A DNA stretch of 64,000 nucleotides from Rhynchopus euleeides (lineage: Eukaryota; Euglenozoa; Diplonemea; Diplonemida; Diplonemidae), in the NCBI GenBank assembly GCA_963210315.1, contig OY723304.1:558001-622000 (forward strand), read 5' to 3'. The notes under the pieces were generated by a model. The model saw nothing but the letters and a program-made list of their open reading frames with translations, did not search any database and was not told the DNA's origin. The position numbers and the translations under genes are program-made. This document shows, piece after piece, positions 18,201 through 27,423 of the stretch (the stretch's first letter is position 1; each line of letters opens with the position of its first letter).

Positions 18201-21102
18201 CCACCTCCACGTGCTTCTGCAGGTACGCCTCGTACACCGCGACATCACTCAGGCACTGATGCACCTGTGCGCTGCACGATGACAGCTCGCGCTGAGCGTA
18301 ACACGCCATGTGAAGCAGGAACGGGTTGCGCAGCTGCGACAGCACCGCCACCTCAGCGTCTGCGACTGTGCGTGGAGGAACTGGTTCCGCCGCCAGCTGC
18401 TCCAGCCGTGTTGTGGTCTGATCGGCTGCACGCTGCTGCGCCACCTTCAGCTCCAAGAACCCCGCCTGCTGCGACAGCGCCACAAGCACGTCACGCAGCG
18501 GCACTGACAATCCTGCAGCATGCGGTGTGCCGCCGCATCTGCCTTCCAGAGCCAACATCACCGCCTCGGCTGCAGCCTCCACACACGGGGTGGTGTTTGC
18601 GCTTCCCCGCACCCCGTTGTCTGTAGAAGCACCCGTTGCCTTGTCTTTGCCGCTGCTGCCGCTGTCAGCACCAGCCAGCACCCACGCCCGCTCCACAATC
18701 GCCACCACCAGGGCTCGGTCGCTGAGCACCACCGCTGTATCATCATCAGCTGCACCGCATGTGCCGCGCACCGTGTCGCCCAGTTTCCGCTGATCGTCCG
18801 CAGTGAAGAATGCGTCCACACGCTGCTGCTCCACCTTCGTCACCTGTGCCACACGCACCTTGCTAATGTACGCCACCGCGTCTGCCCGTGTGAAGGGCTG
18901 CATGTACAGCGACCTCGTCCCGTCCCCACAGATTTGCGACGGTGTGTGATCCACGCTCTTCAGGTACTCACCGCGCGTCGTCACCATCACACTGCAGTGC
19001 TTCGCACACCACGGGTGCAGCCGCAGCACCCCTTGCCCGCCACTGGCCTTGTACGCGTCTCCCAAATCCTTCTGTGTCAGCCCCACCTCGTCCAGCGAGT
19101 CCAGGATCACCACAACGTCGTAGACACTGCTGAGGTGCTCCAACGCAGCCTCCTCCAGCCCGAACGACTTCTGGATGAACTCGTCGATCCCGGCGTCTGT
19201 TGTGAAGGTGGATGCACCAATCGACGGCAGCGCCACAAAGACAGGGAACACGGGCTTCTTTCTCTGCCCCGCAACCACCCCTGCATCCTCCTCCTTCTTC
19301 TCCTGCAGCAGGTGGCACAGAACCGCAACCGCAGCAGATGTCTTCCCGGTGCCTCCGTCCCCGACCAGGCACAGCGGGTGCCGCCCCGTCCAACTCGCCC
19401 CTTCCCCCGCCCCTTCCTCCGCGTGCCCGTCTGCCGCCAGCCACTCGTCCACCTCGTGCAGCAGCATCCTCGTCTCCGACTCCACCACATGTGTATCGTC
19501 CCCGACCCTGCCCTCCACGTAGCCGTCCAGGAACTCCGCAAAGAGCGACGCCGTGTGCTGCAGCACCCTCCGCACCGCCTCAACCTGGTCCGCCACAGAG
19601 TAGTCGCCGGCGTCGTTGTTGCTGTCCTTCTTCTCGTCCTGCGCAGCCACCTCCTGCATCACAATCACGTCGAAGGGCTGCCCCACCATGCGCAGCAGTG
19701 TTGGGGACAGCTTCCACTGCACCCGGAACTCGATGTTGCTGTCGTACAGCAGCTCCGCCTCCTGCGGGAACACGCTTGCGAACCCCACCTCCGCCGCGCC
19801 CTGCTTCGCCACAATCACAAAGAACGTCCCCGCCTTCCCGTACATGAAGTCCTTCGCCACACCCTGTTCCTCCGTCGTAGACGTGAAGGCGTTCCACACC
19901 ACCGACGTCCCCACTTTGTACTGCGCCGACACGTTCACGTTGATCCCGCGGAACACCGTGGTCAGGCTCGGCCGCCGGCTCCGGATCAGCCGCGTCAGCT
20001 TCGCAATCAGCGGCTGGAACGTCGCAATCACCTGCAGCTGTGCCGGTGCAGGCTCAAGCTCGAACACGCTGCCTGCCGCAGACTCACGCGCTTCCTTCGA
20101 CAGCCCAATCGTCCGCATCGCTTGGTTCATCCCGAAGTACAGTGCCGGCCTCATGTACTTCGCCCCGTGGTTCCCCAGCACAGCCACGTCGCTGAAGTCC
20201 TTGTGGTACTCCTTCACGATGGGTGCACCGTCTGCCTTGCACACGAGATCGCACGTCTCACTGTCGACTTCGTAGTCCACGCAGTCGCAGGTGAAGAGGT
20301 AGCCTGCGCACAGATGCTCGAACCAGTCGCCCACCGCCATCCAGTCCTCGATCTCGTCTGGCGCATCTTCCACACGCTGCAGCACCCGCTGCACAACAAA
20401 CCGCAGCCCCAGCAGCATGCTGTCCACGTGCTTTGCCCGGTACCCGAGATCCGGCTGCACCGCCAGCAGCTGCACCAGCCACTCGAGCAGCGGCGTCTCG
20501 CCCGCTTTGTCGCTGCGCGTGAAGCTGATCTTCCGCCCGTCCACGTGGTTCTCCAGCCGCTCGCTCGTCTTGTCCTTGTCGGTGGGTTTGTCTGTGCGGA
20601 GCTCCTGTGGCGGTGGCGGTGGCTGGACCTGCGGCTGCGGGAGTCCATCCGATGCAGTGTGGGCTGCATCAGCAACAGTGCGAACACGTGCCCTCAAGGG
20701 CGGCCACTCGTCTGTGAGGAAGTGCCGCAGCCTGCTGACCACCTCCGTCTGCATCTTCCCCACTTGCTCGGCGAGCGCCGCCAGCAGCGCACTGCGTGTG
20801 CCGCCATCACGGTGCTGCAGCGCGTACCACACCGGTGTGCGCCCCTCCCCGTCCGGAACGCTGGCTGCCCCGCACCCCACCAGAAACTTGACTGCTTCGG
20901 CAGCAGCGGGAACCCCCCTGCACCCGGGCTGCAACACCTCGTGCAGCAGCGTCCGCCTGGTGTGTGGGTCCGCCGCGTTCACGTCCGCCTTGTGCTTCTC
21001 CAGCAGCTGCCGCCACGTCCCGCCCTCCAGTGCCTCCTTCACAGCGCGTGTACTGCCCCACCATCCCCGCCCGTGCTCCTCCACACTCGCACTCGACCCC
21101 AT
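15253..21102 (-). CDS. ANK-ADP-ribosyltransferase-NACHT-WD40 STAND protein, 1,949 aa
   Basis: Single exon. The chosen start (ATG at 21100-21102) gives MGSSAS, a consensus N-myristoylation signal; an upstream in-frame ATG would bury it. Order of parts: two ankyrin repeats (about 33-105), a proline linker, and a mono-ADP-ribosyltransferase domain (about 330-470) with R385 in VFRG, the STS-type motif near 407 and an E-x-E at 448/450, the R-S-E triad of arginine-specific transferases. Then a NACHT NTPase with P-loop GDGGTGKT (581-588) and Walker B LDSLDE (667-672), a winged/helical region, pentapeptide-like repeats (about 1141-1195), and 16 WD40 repeats of 42 residues (1204-1875). NACHT proteins are signal-sensing switches; WD40 repeats usually act as the sensor. 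The transferase is the likely effector, modifying arginines on a target when the NTPase oligomerises. This role is inferred from architecture. Membrane attachment is also inferred. Confidence 0.93.
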   Translation of the reverse strand: MGSSASVEEHGRGWWGSTRAVKEALEGGTWRQLLEKHKADVNAADPHTRRTLLHEVLQPGCRGVPAAAEAVKFLVGCGAASVPDGEGRTPVWYALQHRDGGTRSALLAALAEQVGKMQTEVVSRLRHFLTDEWPPLRARVRTVADAAHTASDGLPQPQVQPPPPPQELRTDKPTDKDKTSERLENHVDGRKISFTRSDKAGETPLLEWLVQLLAVQPDLGYRAKHVDSMLLGLRFVVQRVLQRVEDAPDEIEDWMAVGDWFEHLCAGYLFTCDCVDYEVDSETCDLVCKADGAPIVKEYHKDFSDVAVLGNHGAKYMRPALYFGMNQAMRTIGLSKEARESAAGSVFELEPAPAQLQVIATFQPLIAKLTRLIRSRRPSLTTVFRGINVNVSAQYKVGTSVVWNAFTSTTEEQGVAKDFMYGKAGTFFVIVAKQGAAEVGFASVFPQEAELLYDSNIEFRVQWKLSPTLLRMVGQPFDVIVMQEVAAQDEKKDSNNDAGDYSVADQVEAVRRVLQHTASLFAEFLDGYVEGRVGDDTHVVESETRMLLHEVDEWLAADGHAEEGAGEGASWTGRHPLCLVGDGGTGKTSAAVAVLCHLLQEKKEEDAGVVAGQRKKPVFPVFVALPSIGASTFTTDAGIDEFIQKSFGLEEAALEHLSSVYDVVVILDSLDEVGLTQKDLGDAYKASGGQGVLRLHPWCAKHCSVMVTTRGEYLKSVDHTPSQICGDGTRSLYMQPFTRADAVAYISKVRVAQVTKVEQQRVDAFFTADDQRKLGDTVRGTCGAADDDTAVVLSDRALVVAIVERAWVLAGADSGSSGKDKATGASTDNGVRGSANTTPCVEAAAEAVMLALEGRCGGTPHAAGLSVPLRDVLVALSQQAGFLELKVAQQRAADQTTTRLEQLAAEPVPPRTVADAEVAVLSQLRNPFLLHMACYAQRELSSCSAQVHQCLSDVAVYEAYLQKHVEVGLRQESDGAARAEEVLRVGELIACAMLQAQTWQGSLGTERGRLLEEDGVDRARADEAFRVLPFRVESFHDDSSAFAFRHKTLGEFLVARRLARKGAVADTLGCKVRRAFSKDAPNVLEYFADTVLTRGADERDTTVVSELLPLVLATRDAGDDAVSLASASNAMALAARTRFPFRCDLTGVLVQDSDLRHARLVETVLTDSRFHNCWLEHAMLWEGNLTRSDWKGSSFGAPLPPLLGHTSAVLSVTVTSDGSKIISGSGDNSVRVWDTSTGKELQNLEGHTSAVYSVTVTPDGSKIISGSADNSVRVWDTSTGKELQKLGGHTSTVYSVTVTPDGSKIISGSDDNSVRVWETSTGKELQKLEGRTDAVLSVTVTPDGSKIISGSDDNSVRVWDTSTGKELQELGGHTDYVRSVIVTPDGSKIISGSDDNSVRVWDTSTGKELQNLEGHTSAVYSVTVTPDGSKIISGSADKSVRVWDTSTGKELQKLEGHTSAVYSVTVTPDGSKIISGSGDNSVRVWDTSTGKELQKVEGHTNYVRSVIVTPDGSKIISGSDDNSVRVWDTSTGKELQNLEGHTSIVYSVTVTPDGSKIISGSGDNSVRVWDTSTGKELQKVEGHTNYVRSVIVTPDGSKIISGSDDNSVRVWDTSTGKELQNLEGHTSIVYSVTVTPDGSKIISGSGDNSVRVWETSTGKELQNLEGHTSIVYSVTVTPDGSKIISGSGDNSVRVWDTSTGKELQKLEGHTSTVYSVTVTPDGSKIISGSGDNSVRVWDTSTGKELQKLEGHTSAVSSVTVTPDGSKIISGSGDNSVRVWDTSTGKELQKLEGHTSAVKSVTVAPDGSKIISGSDDNSVRVWDTSTGKEMQKLEGHTNYVRSVIVTPDGSKIISGSGDKSVRVWDTSTGKELQNLEGHAPSVGSGAMTSGVPPCVAVCDGNVIRIGAASWRLRTVIGIGPVVPVPVQCAGLDTVTPTAACSVLGGAVAAA
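15478..17493 (-). repeat. Coding array of 16 x 126-bp WD40 repeats
   Basis: Sixteen head-to-tail 126-bp units, exactly 2,016 bp, nearly identical at the DNA level. Differences cluster at a few codons: residues 4, 5, 7, 10, 23, 25, 31, 40 and 41 of the 42-residue unit. A two-unit block (NYVRSV followed by SIVYSV) occurs twice in succession, showing duplication by blocks of 252 bp. This indicates recent or continuing unequal exchange or gene conversion. Confidence 0.97.
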
Positions 21103-21571
21103 CCCGCCCACAGATATCTTGCGCTCTGCACACACTCTTCGTGCGTTCTGCTTGTGTATAGTGCTTCCGAATATGTGTCTGTGTAATGTGCACTGCCTGC
21201 ATGTTGTGTGTGTGCATCTTAAGTGAACCACCAACAGAGAGGGGTGCACCCCCTTCTTGCTCTGTCAGCGGCATACGCGCAAGGGCTTGGTGACAAGACA
21301 GGCACACCCCACAGGGGGGTCTGGAGGGCGGAGCCCCCCGCCACTGGAGGCCACGGTAGCGAACGCCTGTTCACAGGTTGGCATGATCCATGTCATGTCA
21401 AGCCCCTGACCAAAGTCGGTGGGTCGTTGGGTCGATAGTTCGAGGGGGGTGGGGAGCGAGCGAGATAGCGAGATAGTTCATTTCTGCACACCAGAACGAG
21501 CGAGACCGGGGAGCCCCCTTCTGGCCCCAATTCACCCTACCCCCCCCCCCCCACCCCCAAGCCCTCCCTCA
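21103..21571. other. Gap between the STAND gene and UFC1
   Basis: Holds the presumed 5' leader of the STAND gene, one copy of hairpin repeat G (21312-21372) and a C run near 21541-21552. No gene. Confidence 0.5.
21312..21372 (+). repeat. Hairpin repeat family G, copy 2
   Basis: A diverged copy with GGGCGGAGCCCCCC core and GGAGGCCACGGTAGCGAAC. It is preceded by a CAAGACAGGCACAC segment that also precedes copies 4 and 6. Confidence 0.75.
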
Positions 21572-22078
21572 TCAGCTCTTCGGCACAGCCTCCGGAGGCT
21601 TGAGATACCCCTCACGCACCATGTGGGGGACTTCGGCGGCGAGCCAGGGGCCCATGCCCAACGAGAGGGCATGGGCAATGCCGAAGTGTGGCACGTTGCG
21701 TGCCCAGAGCGGTTGGAAGTGTTGCGTGAGGCAGATCTTCCCGCCCCGGTACATCTTGAGGGTCTTGCCCTCCAGCTCCGGCAGGGCCAGCTCCGGTGCT
21801 GCTTGGGGGTAGCCAACGGGGATCTCGAAGACGAGGTCAAACTCGTATTTCACCTGCTGGTGGTAGTGCCACACCTTCCCTGTCCACTTTGTCCCCTGGT
21901 CGTTGCTCTGCAGCGTGCACCAATGGCAGTCCTGCTCCTTATTGAGCTCGATGAAGGAGATCAGACACGCCAGCTCCTCCTTCAGACGCTGCGTCCACAG
22001 CTCCCCATCCCGCGGCCCGGCGCGGGTCTTCAGCTGTGGGATCTTGTTGAACACCTCGCGCGATGCCGTGTCCGCCAT
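21572..22078 (-). CDS. UFC1: UFC1, E2 Ufm1-conjugating enzyme, 168 aa
   Basis: UFC1 accepts the ubiquitin-like modifier UFM1 from the E1 enzyme UBA5 and passes it to the UFL1 ligase complex, mainly on ER-bound ribosomes. Length matches the family (about 167 residues). The catalytic cysteine is C116 in GGKICLTQHF, the same number as in the human enzyme. The family signatures HQQVKYEFDLVFEIPVGYP and HFQPLWARNVPHFGIAHAL are present. The start follows a pyrimidine tract and CAG immediately before the ATG (22080-22092), which looks like a splice or trans-splice acceptor. It lies between the STAND gene and SURF1 on the same strand, with no functional link expected. Presence implies a UFM1 pathway in this organism. 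Confidence 0.97.
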   Translation of the reverse strand: MADTASREVFNKIPQLKTRAGPRDGELWTQRLKEELACLISFIELNKEQDCHWCTLQSNDQGTKWTGKVWHYHQQVKYEFDLVFEIPVGYPQAAPELALPELEGKTLKMYRGGKICLTQHFQPLWARNVPHFGIAHALSLGMGPWLAAEVPHMVREGYLKPPEAVPKS

Positions 22079-22079
22079 T

Positions 22080-22092
22080 CTGAGAAGAGGGG
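22080..22092 (-). promoter_or_regulatory. Candidate splice/trans-splice acceptor of UFC1
   Basis: On the minus strand CCCCTCTTCTCAG ends one base before the UFC1 start codon. A cis-spliced leader exon would give the same picture. Confidence 0.5.
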
Positions 22093-23040
22093 TATATACC
22101 TACCCCCCCGCGGCGCGCGCACAGCACACCCGACTCTCCTTTTCGGGAGTGGTGTGGAAATGGCTCTCGGCACCCACCCCCACCCCCACCACACCGGGGA
22201 CCACGAACACGGCGTTCAAAACGTTCAACCGTGTTTCTTTTTTGATTGGAAGAATTGCAGGGGGGGGGGGGCAACGGCGATGGCTACTTCCAGGGGTATC
22301 TCCTCCTGACAGCCCTCAAAACAGTCCCGCCAAACAGTCAGCCCAGGCTGGGGGTGCAGCAGGCGATAGCGATGGCCAGCCCGAAGACTCAAGAATTCAA
22401 ATCATGGCGGTGAGTGGGGTGGGGGGGGGAGGTGGTCGGCGTGAAAGGGGGAAGGTCTGTCTTGTCTACTGCGCCATTGCGGGTTGCCAGCAGTCTGGAG
22501 GCAAGGAGGGTGGCCCTTCACATCACTCCCGAACTACACACTCGCCCCCCCCGGTTCCCGCTGTCGGGGAGGGGGTAGATCGATCTGATCAGGGGGGCAT
22601 GTCCTGCAGCCGCTGGGGCGGGGGGGAAGCCCATCTGGCGACTGTGCGTTTCGCAAATGCGGCAGTCGCCGGCAGAGGTGTGCGGCAAGGCAGGCAGGGA
22701 GGGCCGTGGAGAGCACCCCGCCCCATTCGGATATCCAAACACACACACAGCAGTGCAGGCTTTCAACCCTCGGCTCACCCCACCCCCCAACCCGGGCTCC
22801 GGCTGCGGATTTGGACAGGGCAAATCAAACCCATCCCGACGGAGGGATGTGGCACAGGTCTGCACACATTCTCAGTCGCACACCTCCCCACCCCACCCCA
22901 CCACCCCAACCCCTGAAGAACAGGCGGAGGGGGAGAAGGCCCCCCGTCTGACACACACGAGCCGCCGCAACCCCTCTATTCCAACCCACCCGACCCTCCC
23001 ACCATACATCGCCCCCACTGTAAAAATGCTGTTGCAGGGA
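22093..23040. other. Intergenic region
   Basis: G run at about 22260-22271 and repetitive CCCCAC-rich sequence. No supported gene; this is presumed UFC1 leader plus SURF1 3' region. Confidence 0.45.
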
Positions 23041-23856
23041 TCACCATTTTATGTTCTGCTCAACCCCGATGCCTTCCAGCATTACGCCGCGGTTGTCACA
23101 CCCGCGGCCGTAGAGACGGCCGCCATGCCGCTGGAGGTTGTAGCACGCGATGAAGAATAGCGCACTCCATGTCGCAAAGTACACCGTGTGCACTGTGGGT
23201 GTGATTGTGTGTGTCGCATAGGAAGCGGAACTGCGTGTCAGGGGAAGGTTCCCAGGGGTGTCGAACGGCTGGTTCACCACATCCACCCAGTAAGGGAGAG
23301 GCTGGCGTGCGGAGCTCTTGATGGCGTACTTCTCGTAGAAGTCCTGCCACATCATAGGCGGGTGGGGGTGCTTGTACAGCTCCTCCGTCCGCTTCGCAAT
23401 GTCGTTCGGAGGCACCTTCTCGGGCTTCCGGAACACCCCCTCGAACTCCGCGTGGGTCGGCCATGAGCTGAGGATCTCCTCCTTCAGCTTCCCGTCGTTC
23501 ACCACGTCGGAGGGGACCTGGCCCTTGCAGACCATGACGTGCTCATTCTTCTCCGTGATGAAGGGGACAAACACGAGATAGCTCTGCCCGGTTTCCACCT
23601 TCCCGTGCTCTGTCCGCCGGCTCTTCTTGGGCCCCACCAGCACCGCCGATTCGTTGTAGAATGTCCCGCGGAGCAGCACCTTCTCGATATCCGGAGGGGG
23701 CACCTTGGGGAGGCACCTGGCCTCAGCCTCCTCCGCCATGCGCTCCTCGCGTGCTTCGAGCAGGTCGCGTTTCCAAAAAATCCTGTGGAACTGCCACGCG
23801 CTCATGCCGCCAGCCCCACCTGCCAAGGCCATCAGGCCGTACAGTTTGGAGGCCAT
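23041..23856 (-). CDS. SURF1: SURF1/Shy1-like cytochrome c oxidase assembly factor, 271 aa
   Basis: SURF1 is a mitochondrial inner-membrane protein needed for assembly of cytochrome c oxidase (haem a insertion into Cox1). The protein has the expected plan: an N-terminal membrane segment (about 4-22) followed at once by AWQFHRIFWKRDLL, matching the family G-WQ-x-x-R-x-x-W-K motif; a GTFYNESAVLVGPKKSR strand matching the conserved GxF...VGPR segment; and a C-terminal membrane segment with TVYFATWSALFF, matching the family Y-x-x-TW-x-x-L. The usual NRGWVP is weakly represented as KGQVP, so it is a divergent member. I chose the ATG at 23854-23856 rather than an upstream one, because it sits just after a pyrimidine tract with CAG and puts the membrane segment at the N-terminus. 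Confidence 0.82.
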   Translation of the reverse strand: MASKLYGLMALAGGAGGMSAWQFHRIFWKRDLLEAREERMAEEAEARCLPKVPPPDIEKVLLRGTFYNESAVLVGPKKSRRTEHGKVETGQSYLVFVPFITEKNEHVMVCKGQVPSDVVNDGKLKEEILSSWPTHAEFEGVFRKPEKVPPNDIAKRTEELYKHPHPPMMWQDFYEKYAIKSSARQPLPYWVDVVNQPFDTPGNLPLTRSSASYATHTITPTVHTVYFATWSALFFIACYNLQRHGGRLYGRGCDNRGVMLEGIGVEQNIKW

Positions 23857-26034
23857 CGCCACCCGCTGCCTGGCGTTGGGAGGAAGGGTATTGTGTGTGC
23901 AATGCAATGTTGCAACAATTTCCTTTCCAATGTTCCCCCACTCGACCCAAGAAGACATGCACAGCGGACAACGGGAGTTCCAAAATGCAGGCTGGGATGG
24001 TCATAAAGCAGAGAAGTGTAAGGCTGGGAGAGCTGCTCTCTGTTCCTTAGATATGCAGGTTGTGCGATGGGGAAGGCAGGGTAGGGGGAGGGGTGGCGTC
24101 TTGTGATGGCCAGCGATCATATGCCTTGTGGTGGGCGGGTGGGGAATGTCCACCGAATAGAAAAAAACACGCACGGACGGACACGCCCTCTACCCCCCCC
24201 CTCCCCTGCCCCCCCCCACCTATACCCGTTGTTTCCGCAAATCCGTTTTGCATAATCAATCTGGGTTTGTTTCTAACTCGTTTACCCTCGCCCTGGATCA
24301 TGTGCACAGGTGAATCGGAGGGGCTGGTAGGGCCGCCCCGCTAATTCAAGCCTGGCGAGCGCCAGGGATTTCTACATTTCGCCCTCATCGCCATGCTGCA
24401 GGTGGACAAAAAAATTCAACTCGTGTGGAAACACGAAGACGCGTGTCGATCAATAACAACTTTTGCTAAACCCGGAATAAAGACTTGGTGTGGTTGCGTT
24501 TGAGTGCTTTGTGCGGACGGTATTGACCAAGTGCCTGGGCAATGCAGGGTCGACGCAGGCGCGTGGGGTGTTCTCGCGAAGGACCAAAATAGTCGGTTCT
24601 TCCCCTTCCGCACCACTACCGCACCTCTCCGTACTTCCCCTCATATGCGGCATTCTCGTAGCGCTGCCTGGGTATTCTTGTGATCGATGAATACGATTTG
24701 GCCCGCGGCCCTTCTCCTTTCTTCACACTTTGCACCACTGTTTATTGAGTGCGGAAATCATCTGTGTGTGCCCCTGCTGGATCGTGCGAAAGCGACATGT
24801 TAGACAACAAACCAAAGGAACTGCTGGAGAATCGCTTTTTTGGAACGCAGACCCCCCCCCCTACCCTCTTTGTGCATACCACTATGATGAAGTGGTGTGG
24901 GGTAAGATCCGGCTGAAGGCACAGAAGGTTTCCCCAGTCGGCTCCGCCGGACGATCAAAAAAAAGCAAGAAAGGCAACTCTGCAACAACCACAACGGGGG
25001 GGCGGGTATCCTGGACCACTTCTGATCCAGGAAAGCCTGCTGGGACACATCGATACCACTGACACCACCACGAGTTTGGCTCGTGGTTTTGAACAGCAGG
25101 CAACGATGTGCTGGGCTGTCCATCTGACTCTCGTCATGTTGGGCCCCCCACCGCACTCAGACAGCATGTCACCTGGAGCAACGCCAGAGTTAGCTCGTCA
25201 GATGCAAGAACCCATTTGGTGGCTGGCGCACTCTCTAGTTTCCACAAAAATAGCCGGAACAAAAGGGAACGGGGGAGTGGTGTGGCGGTTGTCGCTGAGT
25301 CGACATGTTGTGTGGGGGATCTTTCGCTGCATAGCAGGTTTTGCGCAAAATTTCGGCGTTTTCCTCGCAAGAAAAGTGAGTGAAATTCCCGGCAGCGAAA
25401 ATCCATTTTCAGCTTCTTTGAGTCTTGAGTTGACGGCGTGCCAAGTGACAACACCGCGTGTTCTTTACAGGACTGGATATGATTGTCAGGGTGCGGTGGG
25501 CACCACAACACCACACCCACCTCTGCAAGCAGTGCCGTTAGCACGCACCCCTCTCGCTTTGCATCTGCCTATTCGTGGTGCAAATCTGACGGGGCGGACC
25601 GTGAAAAATCAACACAGAAGACGGGGATAGACGGAACTGTGGCCTAATTCAGAGAGCGTTTGCAGGCTAGGCGAGCGGTTCATCCTTCGGGAAAGCACCG
25701 CCCCCTCTCCCCCCCGCCCGCGAACAAAATACGCAGTGAAAACAAACAGAACAGAACAATTGACGCAACCATCCCAGCCCGACCCCCACCCCCCTCCCTA
25801 AACCCATTTAGCACACACGCAGAGGGGGGGAGGGGCCAGGTTTCACGAAAACCCCCTGTTCTTTTTCTGACCGAAATTTCAGAGACACGCACGAAATCGC
25901 TTTCCGGCAGCGGAGAGGGGGGCGGTGATCACCGAACACACACACAACACCCACCCCAGGAGCCCTACCCATCTCCTCTCCCTGGCAACACATTAAAAGC
26001 GCGTCACCCTCCACCCCCCACCTCACCCACCCCC
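23857..26034. other. Intergenic region, 2.2 kb
   Basis: Contains foldback repeat F copy 3 (24767-24923). A plus-strand frame at 25076-25630 lacks any recognisable domain and is not accepted. Confidence 0.45.
24767..24923. repeat. Foldback repeat family F, copy 3
   Basis: Ends TGTGCCCCTGCTGGATC and GATCCGGCTGAAGGCACA. The interior shares GGAACGCAGACCC and GATGAAGTGGTGT with copy 2. A partial fourth copy, only the GATGAAG-to-AGATCCAGC end, is visible at about 29960-30012. Confidence 0.7.
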
Positions 26035-27423
26035 TCACACCTGCCTCACCTCCTCACCGGTAGGGCTGGGCCTCCTTGCCTGGAGTTCGATGGAGAGGGA
26101 CTCGACCCCGACACTGCTGTGCTCGGCCGTGCCGAAGCTGGAGTCGGACTGCTGCTTGGCAGCCTCACCCACCTGCCCCCTCTGCTCCACTTCCCCGACC
26201 TGCCGGAGAATCCCCACCGGCGGGGGCGCAGGCGGGTGCGCTGGGAGCCCCGGCACGCCGAGGTCACCCGGGGTGCTCGGGATGGACACGGTGTGGCTGT
26301 CGGCAGCCGTGTCGATCCCGACAAAGCTGCTGCCGGAATGCGATTTATACCTCTTCCGGGAGGAACCCCCCTTGGCGGTGTACACCGTGTCCACGCCGTG
26401 GGTGTAGCGGTGCTTCTTGCGCTGCATCCTGTCCTCCTCCTCCTCGGTGAGGGCGCAGCTCCTGTTGAGCCACACCGTCAGGGCGGCGAAGAAGAAGAAG
26501 AAGATCGACAGGGCCAGCAGCACCCAGGCAAGCCTCAGGCGCTGGTCCCGGCTCTGCCCGAAGCTGTGCCCCCCCTGGCTGATCCCAAGGGCAACCAGCA
26601 GCGGGTCGGACTCGCTCCGCACCACCACGTCGAAGGAGAACCGCGCCTGCGTGTTGAGGAACTCTGCATTCATATACCTGGGGCCTGCCTCCACGCGGTA
26701 CAGCAGAAAAGGTGTGTCGGATGAGCCGGTGGGCGTGCAGCCCCCGGACAGCTCGAAGCCTGGTGTGGAAGAGGCAGCAGCATCCCCGGCAGGCACGCCA
26801 CGGTCGGTGTTTAGAGGCGTGGCGTGGCGCAGCGTGAGGCAGATCTTGTTCAACACCTCATATGTGTAGCAGGTCCCGTCCTTCTGATCGAGGACTCCGC
26901 GGTGCACGTTTTGGCACACCTTCCAGTTGGTTGTCTTATAGGCCGTCTCCTTGGTGATGGGTGTGTTCTCCAGCACCACGGTGTGGTTCGGAAGCCTGCT
27001 GTGCGACAGGTGGAGGGTGACGGTGGCGTGCACAGCGCCACGCCTCCACCCCTGCGTGAGGGTGGCGTCGAGCGAGCCCTCGAAGTGGAGGTCGGTGAAC
27101 TGCTCCACGTCGGAAGAGGAGTCGATCTTAGGCACGGCGGAGGGTGTCACGACGGCATCCAGCTGGCCCGCAGGCACAGACGCCTCCGGAAAGACTTCGG
27201 AGAATGCAATATCGATGCCTTGGATTTCGGAGAAGTCCTGCCGGCCCCTCCCCTGCCAAGCGTCGACTGCGGTGTTGAAGGTCTCGACGTTGTGCTCCCG
27301 CTCCCTGTCGCTCGCCTCGTCGGTGAACTCATAGATGCACCAGCTCAGCAAGGCGATGAACAGGACGATCGGCACGCCAAGCCTCACAAAAATGCGGAAC
27401 CACATCGTCGTGAGAAACCCCAT
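26035..27423 (-). CDS. Two-span membrane protein of unknown function, 462 aa
   Basis: Not recognised. The chosen ATG (27421-27423) follows a pyrimidine-rich stretch and GCGGAG, a possible acceptor. There is a membrane segment at about 11-33 (LGVPIVLFIALLSWCIYEF) and a second at 297-319 with five phenylalanines in a row. Between them is a soluble domain of about 260 residues containing four cysteines (170, 185, 195, 229) that could form disulfides in a lumenal or extracellular space, plus one NHT glycosylation site (146-148). After the second span comes an acidic-then-basic segment (EEEEDRMQRKKHRY) and a serine/proline-rich tail of about 110 residues, probably cytosolic and phosphorylated. The topology resembles endomembrane or ciliary-membrane proteins, but I can name no family. 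Confidence 0.8.
   Translation of the reverse strand: MGFLTTMWFRIFVRLGVPIVLFIALLSWCIYEFTDEASDREREHNVETFNTAVDAWQGRGRQDFSEIQGIDIAFSEVFPEASVPAGQLDAVVTPSAVPKIDSSSDVEQFTDLHFEGSLDATLTQGWRRGAVHATVTLHLSHSRLPNHTVVLENTPITKETAYKTTNWKVCQNVHRGVLDQKDGTCYTYEVLNKICLTLRHATPLNTDRGVPAGDAAASSTPGFELSGGCTPTGSSDTPFLLYRVEAGPRYMNAEFLNTQARFSFDVVVRSESDPLLVALGISQGGHSFGQSRDQRLRLAWVLLALSIFFFFFAALTVWLNRSCALTEEEEDRMQRKKHRYTHGVDTVYTAKGGSSRKRYKSHSGSSFVGIDTAADSHTVSIPSTPGDLGVPGLPAHPPAPPPVGILRQVGEVEQRGQVGEAAKQQSDSSFGTAEHSSVGVESLSIELQARRPSPTGEEVRQV

Noticed and set aside
18520-21186. 888-aa plus-strand frame opposite the STAND gene
   Set aside because: Complement of the NACHT/ART coding region; its arginine/histidine/leucine repeats reflect the antisense of real codons.
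25076-25630. 184-aa plus-strand frame
   Set aside because: Wrong strand for the array, no recognised domain, and a similar-sized frame lies opposite it.
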